Assembly (NCBI GenBank): GCA_008009225.1
Contig: CM017762.1
Span: forward strand, 55,815,078-55,879,077
DNA length: 64,000 nucleotides
Direction of reading: 5' to 3'
Source: Acer yangbiense
Lineage: Eukaryota; Streptophyta; Magnoliopsida; Sapindales; Sapindaceae
The notes beneath the pieces were generated by a model that ran no database searches, was not told where the DNA came from, and saw nothing but the letters and a program-made list of their open reading frames with translations. Below are positions 45,102 to 56,695 of this stretch, one piece after another. The number at the start of each line of letters is the position of its first letter. Positions within the stretch are counted from its first letter, which is position 1. A program made the position numbers and the translations under genes.

Positions 45102-46730
45102 ATGGGAGATGAAACTTCATCAAAATCTACCAAAGCCGAATGCAATGATCCTTTGGATTTTTCAAACCATTTTCACCTACATCACTCAGATCATCCTGGG
45201 ATTATATTGGTCACGAAACCACTCAATGGAGACAATTATGGTACGTGGAGTCACTCGATGAGTATAGCTTTAAGTGCGAAGAACAAAACTGGATTTGTTG
45301 ATGGAACAATCACGAAACCATTAAAATCCGCTGAAAATTTTTCCTCTTGGAAAAGATTCAACGATATGGTCATATCATGGATTCTCAATTCTGTCGAGCC
45401 CAACCTTGCCAACAGCATTATATACGCTGAATGTGCTGCTGAAGTTTGGTTTGATTTGAAGGAAAGATTTTCACAAAACAACGCTTTAAGAATATTCCAA
45501 ATTGAAAGGGATATTGCTTCACATCATCAAGACACAATGTCTGTTGCTACTTACTTTACCAATTTGAAGGCATTCTGGGATGAATTGGCATCTTACAATG
45601 ATCTACCAACATGTTCATGTGGTGCTATGAAGAAACTCGAGGAGCGTGAACAAAGAGGGAAGGTAATGCAATTTCTCATGGGATTAAATGATTCTTACTC
45701 GGTTATTCGTGGTCAAATTCTTCTTATACAACCCCTCCCTACTATTGGTAGAGCTTATTCTCTCATTCTTCAAGAAGAAAAACAAAGAGAATTAGTTGTT
45801 GCCAAAGAAGTCATGATGACTGCTGGTCGTAAAAATAATTTTCCTCCAAGTGGTAATTCAAACAAAAGCAGAGGAAAACTACATTGTAGTCATTGTAATG
45901 GAAATAACCATATCGTTGATAGATGCTACCACATACATGGTTTTCCTCTTGGATATAAATTGCACAAGAAAAGTGAAATGTCTAACAACAAGCAGGTGCA
46001 ATCATATGCTCATAACATTCAAGCAGAGTCTCCATGCTTTACCCATGAGCAATATCAACAACTTTTAGCTCTTCTCAATCATGGTAAATCACAGCCAAAA
46101 GCAAATGTTGCAGGTTTGTCCACACCTATTTGTTTTTCTTCTCATCTTAATTTAACAAATTCCATTAAATGGATCATAGACAGTGGTGCTACTGATCATG
46201 TTGTCTCTTCCCCTAATTTTTTGAACAAAACAATGTCTTCTCCACATTCTTCAGTTGGATTACCAAATGGAGGAAAATCACAGATAACTGCTATTGGATC
46301 CACCAAATTTGGTTCTGAAGCTTTCCTTCAAGATGTTCTCTGTATTCCTTCATTTCGTGTCAACTTATTATCAGTTAGTAACATAACTAAATCCTTGAAT
46401 TGTTCGATCACTTTTTTTCTTGATTTTTGTCTTCTACAGGATTTGGCATCGAAGAAGACGATTGGGTTGGGGAGGCAGCATAATGGGTTGTACTACTTCT
46501 CTTCAAACTTGACAGTTCCGCACAATCCAGTTACCAACAATACTTCCTCAAAATCTGACCTGTGGCATCAGCGTCTTGGACACCCATCTGTAGGACCTTT
46601 AAAATGCCTTGCAAATTCTGTTTCTGAAATATCCTTTTGTTCTAATAAACATTGTGATGTTTGTCCTTTGGCCAAACAAACTAGAGTTCCTTTTGGTTTA
46701 AATTCTATCTCTACAACACAACCTTTTTAA
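45102..46730 (+). CDS. Copia gag, protease and pre-integrase region
   Basis: The start is the ATG at 45102 (MGDETSSKSTKAECND), 55 bases after the LTR; the frame upstream is untranslated leader. The N-terminus has the copia gag motif HPGIILVTKPLNGDNYGTW. A CCHC zinc knuckle (CSHCNGNNHIVDRC) follows at about residue 265, then the aspartic protease motif IIDSGATDHVV near residue 355. The pre-integrase zinc-binding pattern LWHQRLGHPS...CDVCPLAKQ comes near the end. The frame stops at a TAA (46728-46730) exactly where integrase should begin. These proteins package and process the element's RNA. Confidence 0.88.
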   Translation: MGDETSSKSTKAECNDPLDFSNHFHLHHSDHPGIILVTKPLNGDNYGTWSHSMSIALSAKNKTGFVDGTITKPLKSAENFSSWKRFNDMVISWILNSVEPNLANSIIYAECAAEVWFDLKERFSQNNALRIFQIERDIASHHQDTMSVATYFTNLKAFWDELASYNDLPTCSCGAMKKLEEREQRGKVMQFLMGLNDSYSVIRGQILLIQPLPTIGRAYSLILQEEKQRELVVAKEVMMTAGRKNNFPPSGNSNKSRGKLHCSHCNGNNHIVDRCYHIHGFPLGYKLHKKSEMSNNKQVQSYAHNIQAESPCFTHEQYQQLLALLNHGKSQPKANVAGLSTPICFSSHLNLTNSIKWIIDSGATDHVVSSPNFLNKTMSSPHSSVGLPNGGKSQITAIGSTKFGSEAFLQDVLCIPSFRVNLLSVSNITKSLNCSITFFLDFCLLQDLASKKTIGLGRQHNGLYYFSSNLTVPHNPVTNNTSSKSDLWHQRLGHPSVGPLKCLANSVSEISFCSNKHCDVCPLAKQTRVPFGLNSISTTQPF

Positions 46731-49352
46731 TTAATTCATTGTGACATTTGGGGTGCATATAGAATTCCTACTCATTCAGGAGCACAATATTTTTTTTAAC
46801 TATTGTAGATGATTTTACACGTCATACGTGGATATACCTCATGCGTTTTAAATCAGAGTCACAAAATTTACTGAAGTCTTTTTTTGTTTTCGTTGAAACT
46901 CAATTCAATCAAAAAATTAAACAAATTCGAGTGGACAATGGGGGTGAATTTTATTCCATGCGTGATTTTTTTAGTGCTCATGGCATTATTTATCAACACA
47001 GTTGCGTTTCAACACCCCAACACAATGGAGTGGCTGAATGTAAACATCGACATATTTTGAATGTGGCTTGAGCATTGAGATTTCAATCTCATCTCCCAAT
47101 TAAATTTTGGGGGGAAAGTATTCTCACTGCAATTTATCTTATTAACCGTTTGCCCACACCGCTTTTATCTAGAAAAACACCACATGAAGTTCTATATAAT
47201 CAACCACCCACATATAATCATTTGCGTGTCTTTGGATGCTTGTGTTTTGCAACCAATGTTCATCCTATTCACAAATTTGACCAACGTGCATGTAAATGTA
47301 TTTTTGTCAGGTATCCTTCTGGTCAGAAAGCATACAAAATGTTTGATTTGGAAACTAAATATTTTTTTACCAGTCGCGATGTTGTTTTTCATAAGCATAT
47401 TTTTCCCTTCTCAAATATTCCTCAAAATGTTGAATCTGATTTACAAGTGTTGCCTTTGTCTGTACCTGACACTGTCACTACCTTTGATTTACAACATGCA
47501 AGTGGGACTTCTAATTCTAATTTTGATTCTTTAGCACCCATAAATTCCAGTGACACACCAACTACCCAACTTATACCATCAGACAGTAACCAATCTAATG
47601 AACCAATAGTAAGACGTTCTGAACGAATTCGTCAACCATCCACTTGGCTTAGAGATTTTCATTGTTCACAGGCTACAATGCTGCCCTCAGGCCCAATGTC
47701 TGATTCAATGCCAACTTCTGGAAAAGGTACTCATTATCCCTTGTGTCAATTTATATCTTATAATAAATTGTCTTCCTCTCGCCATTCTTTTGTTGCTAGT
47801 ATTTCTAGTTCTACAGAACCTGACACATTTGCCCAGGCTGAAAAAGATCCAAAATGGCAAGAGGCTATGAAATCTGAAATTCAAGCATTGGAGGATAATA
47901 ATACCTGGACACTCACTTCTTTGCCCGTTGGAAAGAAACCCATTGGTTGTAAATGGGTTTATAAGATCAAGTACAAGTCTGATGGCTCCATAGAGCGCTA
48001 CAAGGCACGACTAGTTGCAAAGGGCTACACACAAGTGGAAGGGTTGGATTATAATGAGACATTTGCACCGGTTGCCAAACTTGTTACTGTTCGGTGTTTG
48101 CTTGCTATTGCTGCAGTACGAAGTTGGTCTTTACATCAATTAGATGTTCAAAATGCTTTTCTCCACGGTGACCTTGATAAAGAAGTCTACATGCTTCCGC
48201 CTCCAAGTTACAGTCGACAGGGGGAGAACTTAGTTTGTTGACTTAATAAGTCACTTTATGGTCTAAAGCAGGCTTCTCGCAACTGGTTTTCTAAGTTTTC
48301 TACAGCTATTCGACATGCAGGGTTTCAACAATCAAAAGCAAATTATTCTCTTTTTACACGGGTATGTGGAAATTCATTCACTGCAGTATTAATTTATATA
48401 GATGATATGATTATTACGGGAAATGATTCTGCTGCTATAACGTCACTCAAAAAGTTTCTACATGACCATTTTCGCATCAAGGAACTTGGAAAGTTGAAGT
48501 ATTTTTTGGGCATCGAAGTTGCACACTCCAAAGAAGGCATTTCTATTTCACAACGCAAGTACACTTTGGATGTAATTAATGATATGGGCTTGCTTGGGGC
48601 TACTCCAGCTACATTTCCCATGGAACAAAATCTAAAACTTACACCATCAGATGGTGAGCTTCTAAAAGACCCATCTCGGTATAGAAGAATTGTTGGTCAT
48701 CTTATTTATCTCACCATTACAAGACCAGATATTTCTTATTCGATGCATCTTCTTAGTCAATTTATGCACCAACCAAGGAAGCCACACTTTGATGCAGCCA
48801 TTCGTGTCTTAAGATATCTAAAGGGAACGCCAGGACAAGGTTTGTTATTTTCAGCAAAAAGTAACCTGAAATTGATTGGGTATTGTGATGCAGATTGGGC
48901 AAGCTGCCCTACTACAAGAAAATCTGTCACTGGGTACTGCGTTTTTCTTGGAAATTCTCTCATCTCTTGGAAGACCAAGAAGCAATCAACTATCTCTCGT
49001 TCGTCCGCTGAAGCAGAATATAGATCTATGGCTTCAATTACTTGTGAGTTTACTTGGTTGAGATATCTTTTACAAGATTTACAAGTTAACCATTTAGGCT
49101 CTGCAGAATTACATTTGTGACAATCAAGCTGTTTTGCACATAGCTGCAAATCCAGTGTTTCATGAACGCACAAAGCATATCGAATTAGACTGTCACTTGG
49201 TGAGAGATAAAATTCAATCCGGACAAATATCAACTTCCTTCACACCATCTCATCTCCAAATTGCAGATATATTCACTAAGCCCCTTGGAAAAGCAATCTT
49301 CCATTCACATCTACGCAAATTGGGCATTCTTGATATCCATGCTCCAACTTGA
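46731..49352 (+). pseudogene. Copia integrase, reverse transcriptase and RNase H, disrupted
   Basis: Integrase parts are HCDIWGAYR, RVDNGGEF and the catalytic Glu in NGVAECKHR. RT carries WVYKIKYKSDGSIERYKARL, QLDVQNAFLHGDL, SLYGLKQASR and the active site YIDDM near 48400. RNase H carries DADWASC, SRSSAEAEYR and, near the end, HIELDCHLVRDKI and ADIFTKPLGK. Lesions are TAA at 46728-46730, TAA at 46797-46799 with a frame change in the T-run, TGA at 47069-47071, TGA at 48239-48241 and a frame change near 49116. The copy is not autonomous. Confidence 0.92.
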
Positions 49353-49359
49353 GGGGGAG

Positions 49360-49628
49360 TATTAAATTATGGACAGTTGACAGAATTAATTGCCAGCCAT
49401 TCTCATAGCATTTCTCTGCTTTCTATTTCTATCGTGATTTGATTGCTTATATTTCTCCTTTTCTTTAGCTACAAGTTCAATAGCTGTATAGGTCAATGCT
49501 ATTATTTATTTCCCTTGTATGTTTTCTCCTGTAATTTGTATTTAAATACCTGTGTAAATCATCAAGCAATATACAAACAAGAATTATTTCTTTCCCATTT
49601 TTTCTTTCTCTGCCCTTTTTTTTTTTCA
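49360..49628 (+). repeat. Copia 3' LTR
   Basis: Starts TATTAAATTATGGACAG after the polypurine tract and ends TTTTTTCA. It is uninterrupted, unlike the 5' LTR, and so defines the ancestral LTR. Confidence 0.9.
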
Positions 49629-49633
49629 GTAAT

Positions 49634-50946
49634 ACTCTAAATAGTAAGAAAAATAAGGTTGAAGTCTAAAATATTAATTAGCAGTGTCGTTAGCTAACTT
49701 TTATTGTCCTCTTTAGTAATTAATTTTGATTAAGATTAAAATTGTCATCAACAAAATAATTTAAAATGGAGTTTAAAAAGATATTTGATGGATTGTAAAT
49801 AATATCACTTATGTTAAAATTAATGATGACATTGTCAAAGGTTTGAAAAGACCAAAATACCCATGTGTTTGAATCATAAAATTAGAATTTTGATTAGTGG
49901 AATGAAATTAAATTTATCTAACAAGTTGTTTTTTTATTTCTAACAACTCATATAGGTTATATGTGCAACGTGTCTTTTCCCAAATATCAAATTATAATAG
50001 CTTTAAAAATAAAGTCTAGTAGGCATAAGATTAGCACCAAAGAGTTGTATTACTAATTTAACAAACATTTTCGTGTAAAAAAAAAAATCCATAATCATTA
50101 TCTCAATAAAAACCCATAATTAGTACTGTTAATTTAATTTGGTGGTAAAAAGTTGTCTTAGAATATTCTAATTTTAAGTCGTCTGTATAGCATGTTGTAT
50201 ATATAAATAATCAGAATTTTTTTATTTTAAAAAAAGGGTGTCGATATTTTCACCCATAAATATGAATTGTAAACTCACGTTTTATTAAAAAATTTAACTA
50301 CAAAAATATCTCAATACAAATTTAATAATAAGAACAAATTAATTTGATTAAAAATAAACAAAATACTATGTACACCCATTAATTACATTCATCATATCTT
50401 CGACTATATATCTTTATTAAATAAAATAAATAAATAAAAAACTTATGAAAAACCTTAATTTTATTCGAGTATCAAAGTTTCTCACTATTGCATGATTATC
50501 ATAAAAGAAATTAAAGTAAGGGAAAAGAATTTTCAAAGGACTCTGATTATATGAAGGTATGTATTTTTTTTTATTTTTTTATTATGTTTAGTTATGAACT
50601 CTATCACTAAACAAAAAATGAAAAGTAATTTTATATATATAAAAAAAATGATAGGAGTTTCATGAAGGTTTTTTATTTTATTTTAGAAAAATGACGTAGT
50701 TTATTGATGTATTAACCTACAGTTTTGTGTACAACTAATTAAGGACTTTCTTGGTTGAGAAAATCTTGGGTGCGAAATTTCAAAATATCACCTTATGATA
50801 GTTTTTTCCCTTATTTTTCTCATTCTTATTTTTCTCTTTCTCTTTCTCTTTCTTTCTATTCTATTGAATCTTTTATACTTTTTGAAGTTAACACAGGGTG
50901 ATGTGTTAGCATTTCAGTTCACAAAAAAAGAATTTTTTTGATCTCA
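49634..50946. other. Intergenic; start of the second NAC duplication copy
   Basis: AT-rich. 50012-50080 (CATAAGATTAGCACCAAAGAG) is paralogous to 33490-33560 upstream of NAC gene 1. No gene was seen. Confidence 0.5.
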
Positions 50947-51415
50947 CCAGTCACCATTAGCATTTCTCTCCATTGATGAATCCTTCAAGATCCAGAGCCT
51001 CTATATATTGCTGTTAAAACCTGAGTTTTCCAGTAAATGAAGTTGTTGTGATCCAACTTCAACATGAGATTGAGACTTAGAGTCTTAGCAAGAGAAGAAA
51101 ACTCCATAGTTTTGTATCCAGTGGTTTGATTGCGAGATTCAGTTGAGAAAGAGTTGTTGGATCGATTTTCCTCCATTGACGCTAGTCACAGAGTTCTGAT
51201 ACCATGTAAAGAATGTAAACAAAATGAAAAGAACATAGATATTTGATGAATCACACAAGGTGTTTGTTAAAAGGTCACAAAGAGAAAATGTTTTGAAGAT
51301 GCCATTAACGAGGCTCTCAATGATTTCTATATTCTTCACTCTTCATTTCTCAACAGAGAATATGTATTTATATTACAAGAATACAAGACTGTTAACTAAT
51401 AATTGACTTCTAACA
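50947..51415 (-). mobile_element. Truncated copia fragment: LTR, primer site, gag start
   Basis: On the minus strand a 211-bp LTR (51415-51205, TGTTAGAAGTC...TTTACA) is followed by the primer-binding site TGGTATCAGAACTC. Next comes a gag start (51176 downward) with LNLMLKLDHNNFIYWKTQVL, a typical copia gag N-terminus. After a frame change, LDLEGFINGEKC runs to about 50947, where the element stops. The rest is missing. Confidence 0.75.
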
Positions 51416-52104
51416 AACTCATGTTAATCAAGGAGAGAATAACTGACAGTGCCACATCAGATTCCCTAACAACCTGCCAACTAACTTTGTAACCAACTTT
51501 ACTTTTTCCAGGTTTGAGCTCACTATTGCTTGTTTGCTTGTTTTGTTGAGCTCACCCATGCTTGCACACAATGCAAGTCCAGCTTGATAATTTGTACCTC
51601 CTCTTACGAATATAGCTTCCAGCTGTATTGTAAGCTATATCATCTCTTACAAACTTTACTGATGATAAGATAGCGTTGGTCAAGAGGTATACCCCTCGGA
51701 CCCTCATTCCTAAACCATGAGGTATGGATTAATTTGACTCATGTCCCCTCTCTAAATTACTGTAATTTTTCAAATAAATTAAATTAAATAACATACTAAT
51801 TTAATAGATGTTTTATCTAAGTTGGATTAGTCTCTCTCTCTCCCCAATAAATTAGTAATTACATACTCTCCTAGTCTCCTTGTTGGCAAATGACTCTAAT
51901 TCCTTGATCAAGTACAACTAAGTATTCTAGACCGTACATAAAAACTAACCTGATATAATATATTTAATAAGATTTTACGTACGCTTGATTTTGGTCTTAG
52001 TTATAGCTTAATATAATAAGGGTTTCCAATTATTAAACTCCCAAACACCCTTTTTCTTTTCTTTTCTTTCTTTCTTTGTTTCTCGAGGAGTCGAGAAAGG
52101 AAAC
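51416..52104. other. Upstream region of NAC gene 2
   Basis: From about 51790 it resembles 33610-33918. About 1.7 kb between the two matching blocks (50080-51760), including the copia fragment, is absent upstream of NAC gene 1. 51670-51700 has a weak tRNA-like AGCGTTGGTCAAGAGGTA. Confidence 0.5.
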
Positions 52105-54273
52105 ATGGAAGAAGAAAATGGACAAGGAAGGATGATGGTGAGGGCGGAGGAGGAGCAGCAGCAGAGTTTTCCACCGGGGTATCGTTTTTGTCCAAGCGAT
52201 AAACAGTTGATCGTTTGTTACTTGAGAAAGAAAGTGTATAATCAAACTTTGCCTAAGATCAACATTTACGATGTTGAAATCCACAAATACACACCTCTCC
52301 AACTTTTTGGTACGTTTACATCTCTCTAATTTCTTGTTTTTCTGTTCTTTGATTTCCTTCTTGATCAATAAGGCTGTTTGGATATGTTTTACGAATTATT
52401 ATTATTATTATTATTAAATTCATGAAGTTTGTTAGTCTTGGACATATACCGTGAACCGGTGAAGAAATTCTGAAATTGTAATATTAGAACAGCTATGCAT
52501 ATATCAAAATAAAATCAAACATCCGTGTGAGCTAATCTTATACCATTAAAACCCTTTTAATCCAAAGGTAATAAATGTGTGTCAAATTATGTGAAAAATA
52601 TTTGGGCTTCCCCATTGACAAATCTTTTTTATTTTTTTTATTTTAATTAGTTTTCAACATATTTTAATTTATTATAATTTTTTTTTGAATTATAGTAAAT
52701 TTGGGAATCTAACGAATTGAATATAATTGGAATACACAATCTCATTCATATGTGTGTAAGAAAGTATTGCTAGGGTTTCAACTTCCATCGATCCTAATTT
52801 ATTTGGTGATATTGTTTCTTATAATTATTAAACAACATAAGGGATTGCAGTTTTCAAAAAAAAAAAAAAAAAAAGGTTGATTCTCATAATCCGTACAATT
52901 ACATGAAAATCAAATGTATTAGGTTACTTTTGACAATTACATTCATTACAAGATTTAAAAGTTGCATAATATTTATAACAAGTAGATTATACATGGAAAC
53001 CTTTAGACATGGCTTTGTATTACAATATATATATTATGTAACCCTAATGTAACCCTATATTTACATTTTATCTTTTCATGAAACCCTAATGTAACCCTAT
53101 ATTATGTAACCCTAATTAATGTAACCCTATATTTACATTTTATCTTTTCATGAAATTAATTAATTGCATACGTAAAAACAGATAATTACAGGAGAGCAGG
53201 AGAAGCAGCAATGTATTTCTTCACCTCAAGAGATCGGAAATATCTAAAAGGGAAGCGTCCGAATCGAGCTGTTGTGGGCGGCTTCTGGAAGGCTACTGCT
53301 TCTAAACAAGCCATAGAAGACAAGAATAATAATCTAATTGGCTACAGGAGTGCACTTGTTTATCATCGAGGCACCTTCAAAAACTCAACTAAAACTGACT
53401 GGCTAATGCAAGAATACACTCTCCCTGATAATACTCCTGCCTATATTCCTTCAACCTCTTCCTCCACAAACATGAAGGTACGGTACACACACATGAATGA
53501 ATAACCTAATCTTGTTAAAGACTCTTAAAAACTCTTCCTTTATTTGAAACATTGGATTTCAATTTAATGGCGCTATGAATTACTTCGTCGGTATAGTTAC
53601 AGTCCATGTATATATACTAACATAAGCCCATCTATATATGCAGCTAAATACTTTCGTACTATGCAAAATCTACCGGAAGTCAACCAAGCTCTTCGAGTCA
53701 ATGGAACCCTCTACGAGCTCTTCAGCTACTCCACTGCAAGCACCTCCAATGCTGCTGCTGCAAGCGAATGATCATTATGTGCAAATGCCTCCAGAGCTGC
53801 CACTGCAAGCGAATGATCATCATGAGCAAATGCCTCTAGAGCTGCCGCTGCAAGCGATTAATGATCATCATGAGCAAACGCCTCCAGTGCTGCCTCTGCA
53901 AACTAATGATCATCATGAGCATCATTCTCAACTGCCTTACAATGTAGGACTTTCATTTCATGATGATCGAGACAATAATTTTAGGTTTGATGATCATCTG
54001 TGGGATTTTTCGTATGATCCCCTCGTTGATTCTCTGCTCAATGATATTAATCTTCCACCACTTCAGCTATCAAATAACGATTCTTTGCTCAAGGATGATA
54101 ATCTTCCAAACCCTCTTCCGTCGGATTATTCTTCGTTCTGTGAGACTGATTTCGATCTTCCACCATCTCAGCTGCTGTCGGATCATAATAATATTTTGCA
54201 CCCAGACGACACAACTTGTTCGAAGCAGGGATGGGAGCTACCTACTCCGGGTCAGGGACGAGGATGGGTATAA
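52105..54273 (+). CDS. NAC-domain transcription factor (NAC gene 2 of the tandem pair)
   Basis: Exons 52105-52309, 53182-53477 and 53644-54273 have GT-AG borders and consistent phases, giving 376 residues. The NAC domain has FPPGYRFCPSDKQLIVCYLR, VEIHKYTPLQLF, VVGGFWKATASKQAI, YRSALVYHRGTFKNSTKTDW and NTFVLCKIYRK. It is a close paralogue of the gene at 33919-36322 but lacks most repeat units: about four INDHHEQ-type units against about ten. The C-terminus continues through LPPSQLLSDHNNIL and DDTTCSKQGWELP to GRGWV, which gene 1 loses by frameshift. A Q/E-rich insertion (EEEQQQS) precedes the NAC domain. The acidic, Pro/Gln/His-rich tail is probably the transcription-regulating region. It is likely functional, with target genes unknown. 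Confidence 0.9.
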
Positions 54274-54765
54274 TCGCTTATTCCTGGAATAGTTTCAGTG
54301 ATAGGGATAGGGATAATAGTAGGTATTATATGGGCAAGGATATATGGGGATACACGAAATGAAGAACGATCTTTGATTGTGGAGAGAAACTTGGATGTAG
54401 CGGGATGCACATGCATCTCCCGTTGGGATTATGACACTCGACATATTTTGCCATGTGACAGGATTGCAACGGGAGATGCATGGTGCCTGTTGCACCCAAA
54501 ATGTTTCCCTGCTTGCTTGCGAGTTATTATTATTTTTTTTTAATCAAGGAATTGTCACTATTTTGAGTAGTTAATTAGTCATTATTGCTACATTAATGTA
54601 TTAGAAGTGAGTAGCAGAGTAGTTAAAGTGTTAACCTAATGTTGTTTAAGTTTTTCTGACTAGTGGATATTTATATGGATATTAGAGGCTAGTTTTGCCG
54701 GATTGTCACCGTATAATTAAATTTATATATATATATATATTTGTTAAGTATTTTCTTTGCATCAA

Positions 54766-54803
<38 letters not shown>

Positions 54804-55304
54804 TAACGTAATTAATCAAATAACTTGATCATCAGTCTCTGTTCATTGACAAAATCTGAAACTGGTGAAATTTGCTTCGCTAGTTCGCTAGTATACTGTA
54901 TTCTGTATTCCAATTTTCATCAAACTCATCAATCAGTTGACTGAAAAGTACTTTTAGTAATTTTACAGAATATAAAAAAGCGTTCATGTTGATAGAGCTT
55001 AATAATATTATTTGAGTCTATCTATTTTTTTGGATCTCTTAGAAACTTAAAATTGTTTTCGAACAAATGTTTTATCGGGATTTTCTAGGTTTGAACATTG
55101 AATGAATTTTATTTGATATTCGAATTTGTTTTGCATTCGAATCTATATATATATATATATATTTGGATCCGGTGTTAACAGGAAAATAATATTTTTGCAA
55201 CGTAGAGTTTATATAAATGATAATTTGAAGAGTACAAGATGAGATGCTAGCAAAGTTATGATTGTTATCTTTGAGACTTTGACTTATAACTCCCAACTTT
55301 ATGT
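54274..55304. other. 3' flank of NAC gene 2
   Basis: Paralogous to 36420-37430, with GGGATAGGGATAATAGTAGG at about 54302. Holds (TA)n/(TG)n microsatellites at 54724-54802 and 55145-55160. Confidence 0.7.
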
Positions 55305-56239
55305 CTAGGAAGCACGGATACTCCATTTGGTGGAGGTAACTCGTATCCAACTTGTATCCGGTTCGGATATGTATCCGATATTTTCCGGATACATATCTGA
55401 TACGCCAAATAGCGTATCCATTGACTTTTTGACTAGAGGATATGGCAAGGATACGGCAAGGATATGGAGGGATACGTCCAGAATATGTTTGGGGCAATAT
55501 TATAATTATTTTAATATAAAACAAGCTCAAATTATAATTTCAAAAATTTAGGGGTCAAATTGAAATTGTAAAGAAATATATCATATTAGGGATCTAGGGC
55601 TCATTTCAATTTCAATCGGTCGCTTGAAAGTTGAAAACGTAGAAAGAAGAAAAGAAGAAGAAGAAGAGAAGAGGAAGAAGAAGAACCAACTTAAAGACCG
55701 AAAAAACTTTGATTGGTATCACTTATCAGGCATGTATCATAATTTTTCCACAATGTTTTCTAGTTTAATTTTTGGGCTTGTATAATAACTAATAAATGAT
55801 GCTTGTAGATTGATTGTTTACATTTTTTTTCTTTTAATTTTTTATTTATTTAGTGAAATAATATTTGGATTGCTTGAAGAAAAGCGAATTTTGTGAACAA
55901 GAGTTCAAACACGACTTATGTGACGTATGCTTTATTTGGATTTTGTAATATGTTACGATTTATGTGACATGTTTTATTAGGATTTTGTAATATGTTACAT
56001 TGTTATGGTTTATGTTGTTATGTGACTTGTTTTATTTGGATTCTGAATATGTTTTGATTTTGAATGAATTATCAAATATGTTTTCATATTATTTTTTTAA
56101 ATAATAATATATATTATTTTAATTGACGTATCCTGCCGTATACGTATCTTAGTTTTAGAGATTCACCGTATCGTATCGTATCGTATCGTATCGTACCGTA
56201 TCCGTATCATGTACCCGTATCTGTATCCGTTCTACATAG
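55305..56239. mobile_element. hAT-like element with perfect 8-bp target duplication
   Basis: The ends are CTAGGAAGCACGGATAC and, complemented, CTATGTAGAACGGATAC (14 of 17 match). CTTTATGT flanks both sides (55297-55304, 56240-56247), the 8-bp duplication of hAT elements. The subterminal regions are rich in GTATCCG/CGTATCGTATC motifs, and 55640-55690 is a GAA-rich run. No transposase. The site is empty in the paralogous flanks near 37430 and 59575. Confidence 0.85.
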
Positions 56240-56247
56240 CTTTATGT

Positions 56248-56695
56248 ACATTATATAGTTTCCTGGTATGGTCAAACAAAATGAAAATAAATAAATAAAA
56301 ACAAGAATAAATAGTATTTTCATTTGTTATATTGTATGAAAATTCACATATATACACAGATATTGCGATAAGTTGAGGTGGCTAACCGGTAAGTCCTTTA
56401 CCACCCGCACATTAAGATCGTTGGTTCTAGTTGTATTTCAATATCCAAAGCCCAAATTTATACTTCAAAAAGAATAACATAAAGTCCATATACACGACCA
56501 AAATCATGCAAAACCCCTTATAAACCAACTACAAAACCGGAGTACGTACTGTATATTGACTATATTCTCATTAAACAACATATTTCATTTGACGAGAGTT
56601 CTAAGAGAGAAATAGGGTTCAAAAATTTTCTAGCAATCTGTACTTCCTTAATTTTAAAACTAGCACAAACTTAATAACTTGAGTTTTAATAGTAC
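56248..56695. other. NAC gene 2 distal flank
   Basis: Paralogous to 37431-37740, including CGATAAGTTGAGGTGGCTAA. No gene seen. Confidence 0.6.

Larger units (their letters stand above)
43670..49628 (+). mobile_element. Ty1/copia retrotransposon, full length but broken
   Basis: The 5' LTR is 43670-45047 (266 bp once a nested solo LTR and its target duplication are removed) and the 3' LTR is 49360-49628 (269 bp). The perfect 5-bp target duplication GTAAT lies at 43665-43669 and 49629-49633. The primer-binding site TGGTATCAAAGCA starts at 45048 and the polypurine tract TTGAGGGGGAG ends at 49359. The two LTRs differ by about three substitutions plus a T-run length change by eye, so the insertion is fairly recent. 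Domain order gag, protease, integrase, RT, RNase H is that of copia. Coding is broken at five places (see pol entry). LTRs begin TATTAAA rather than TG. Confidence 0.95.
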
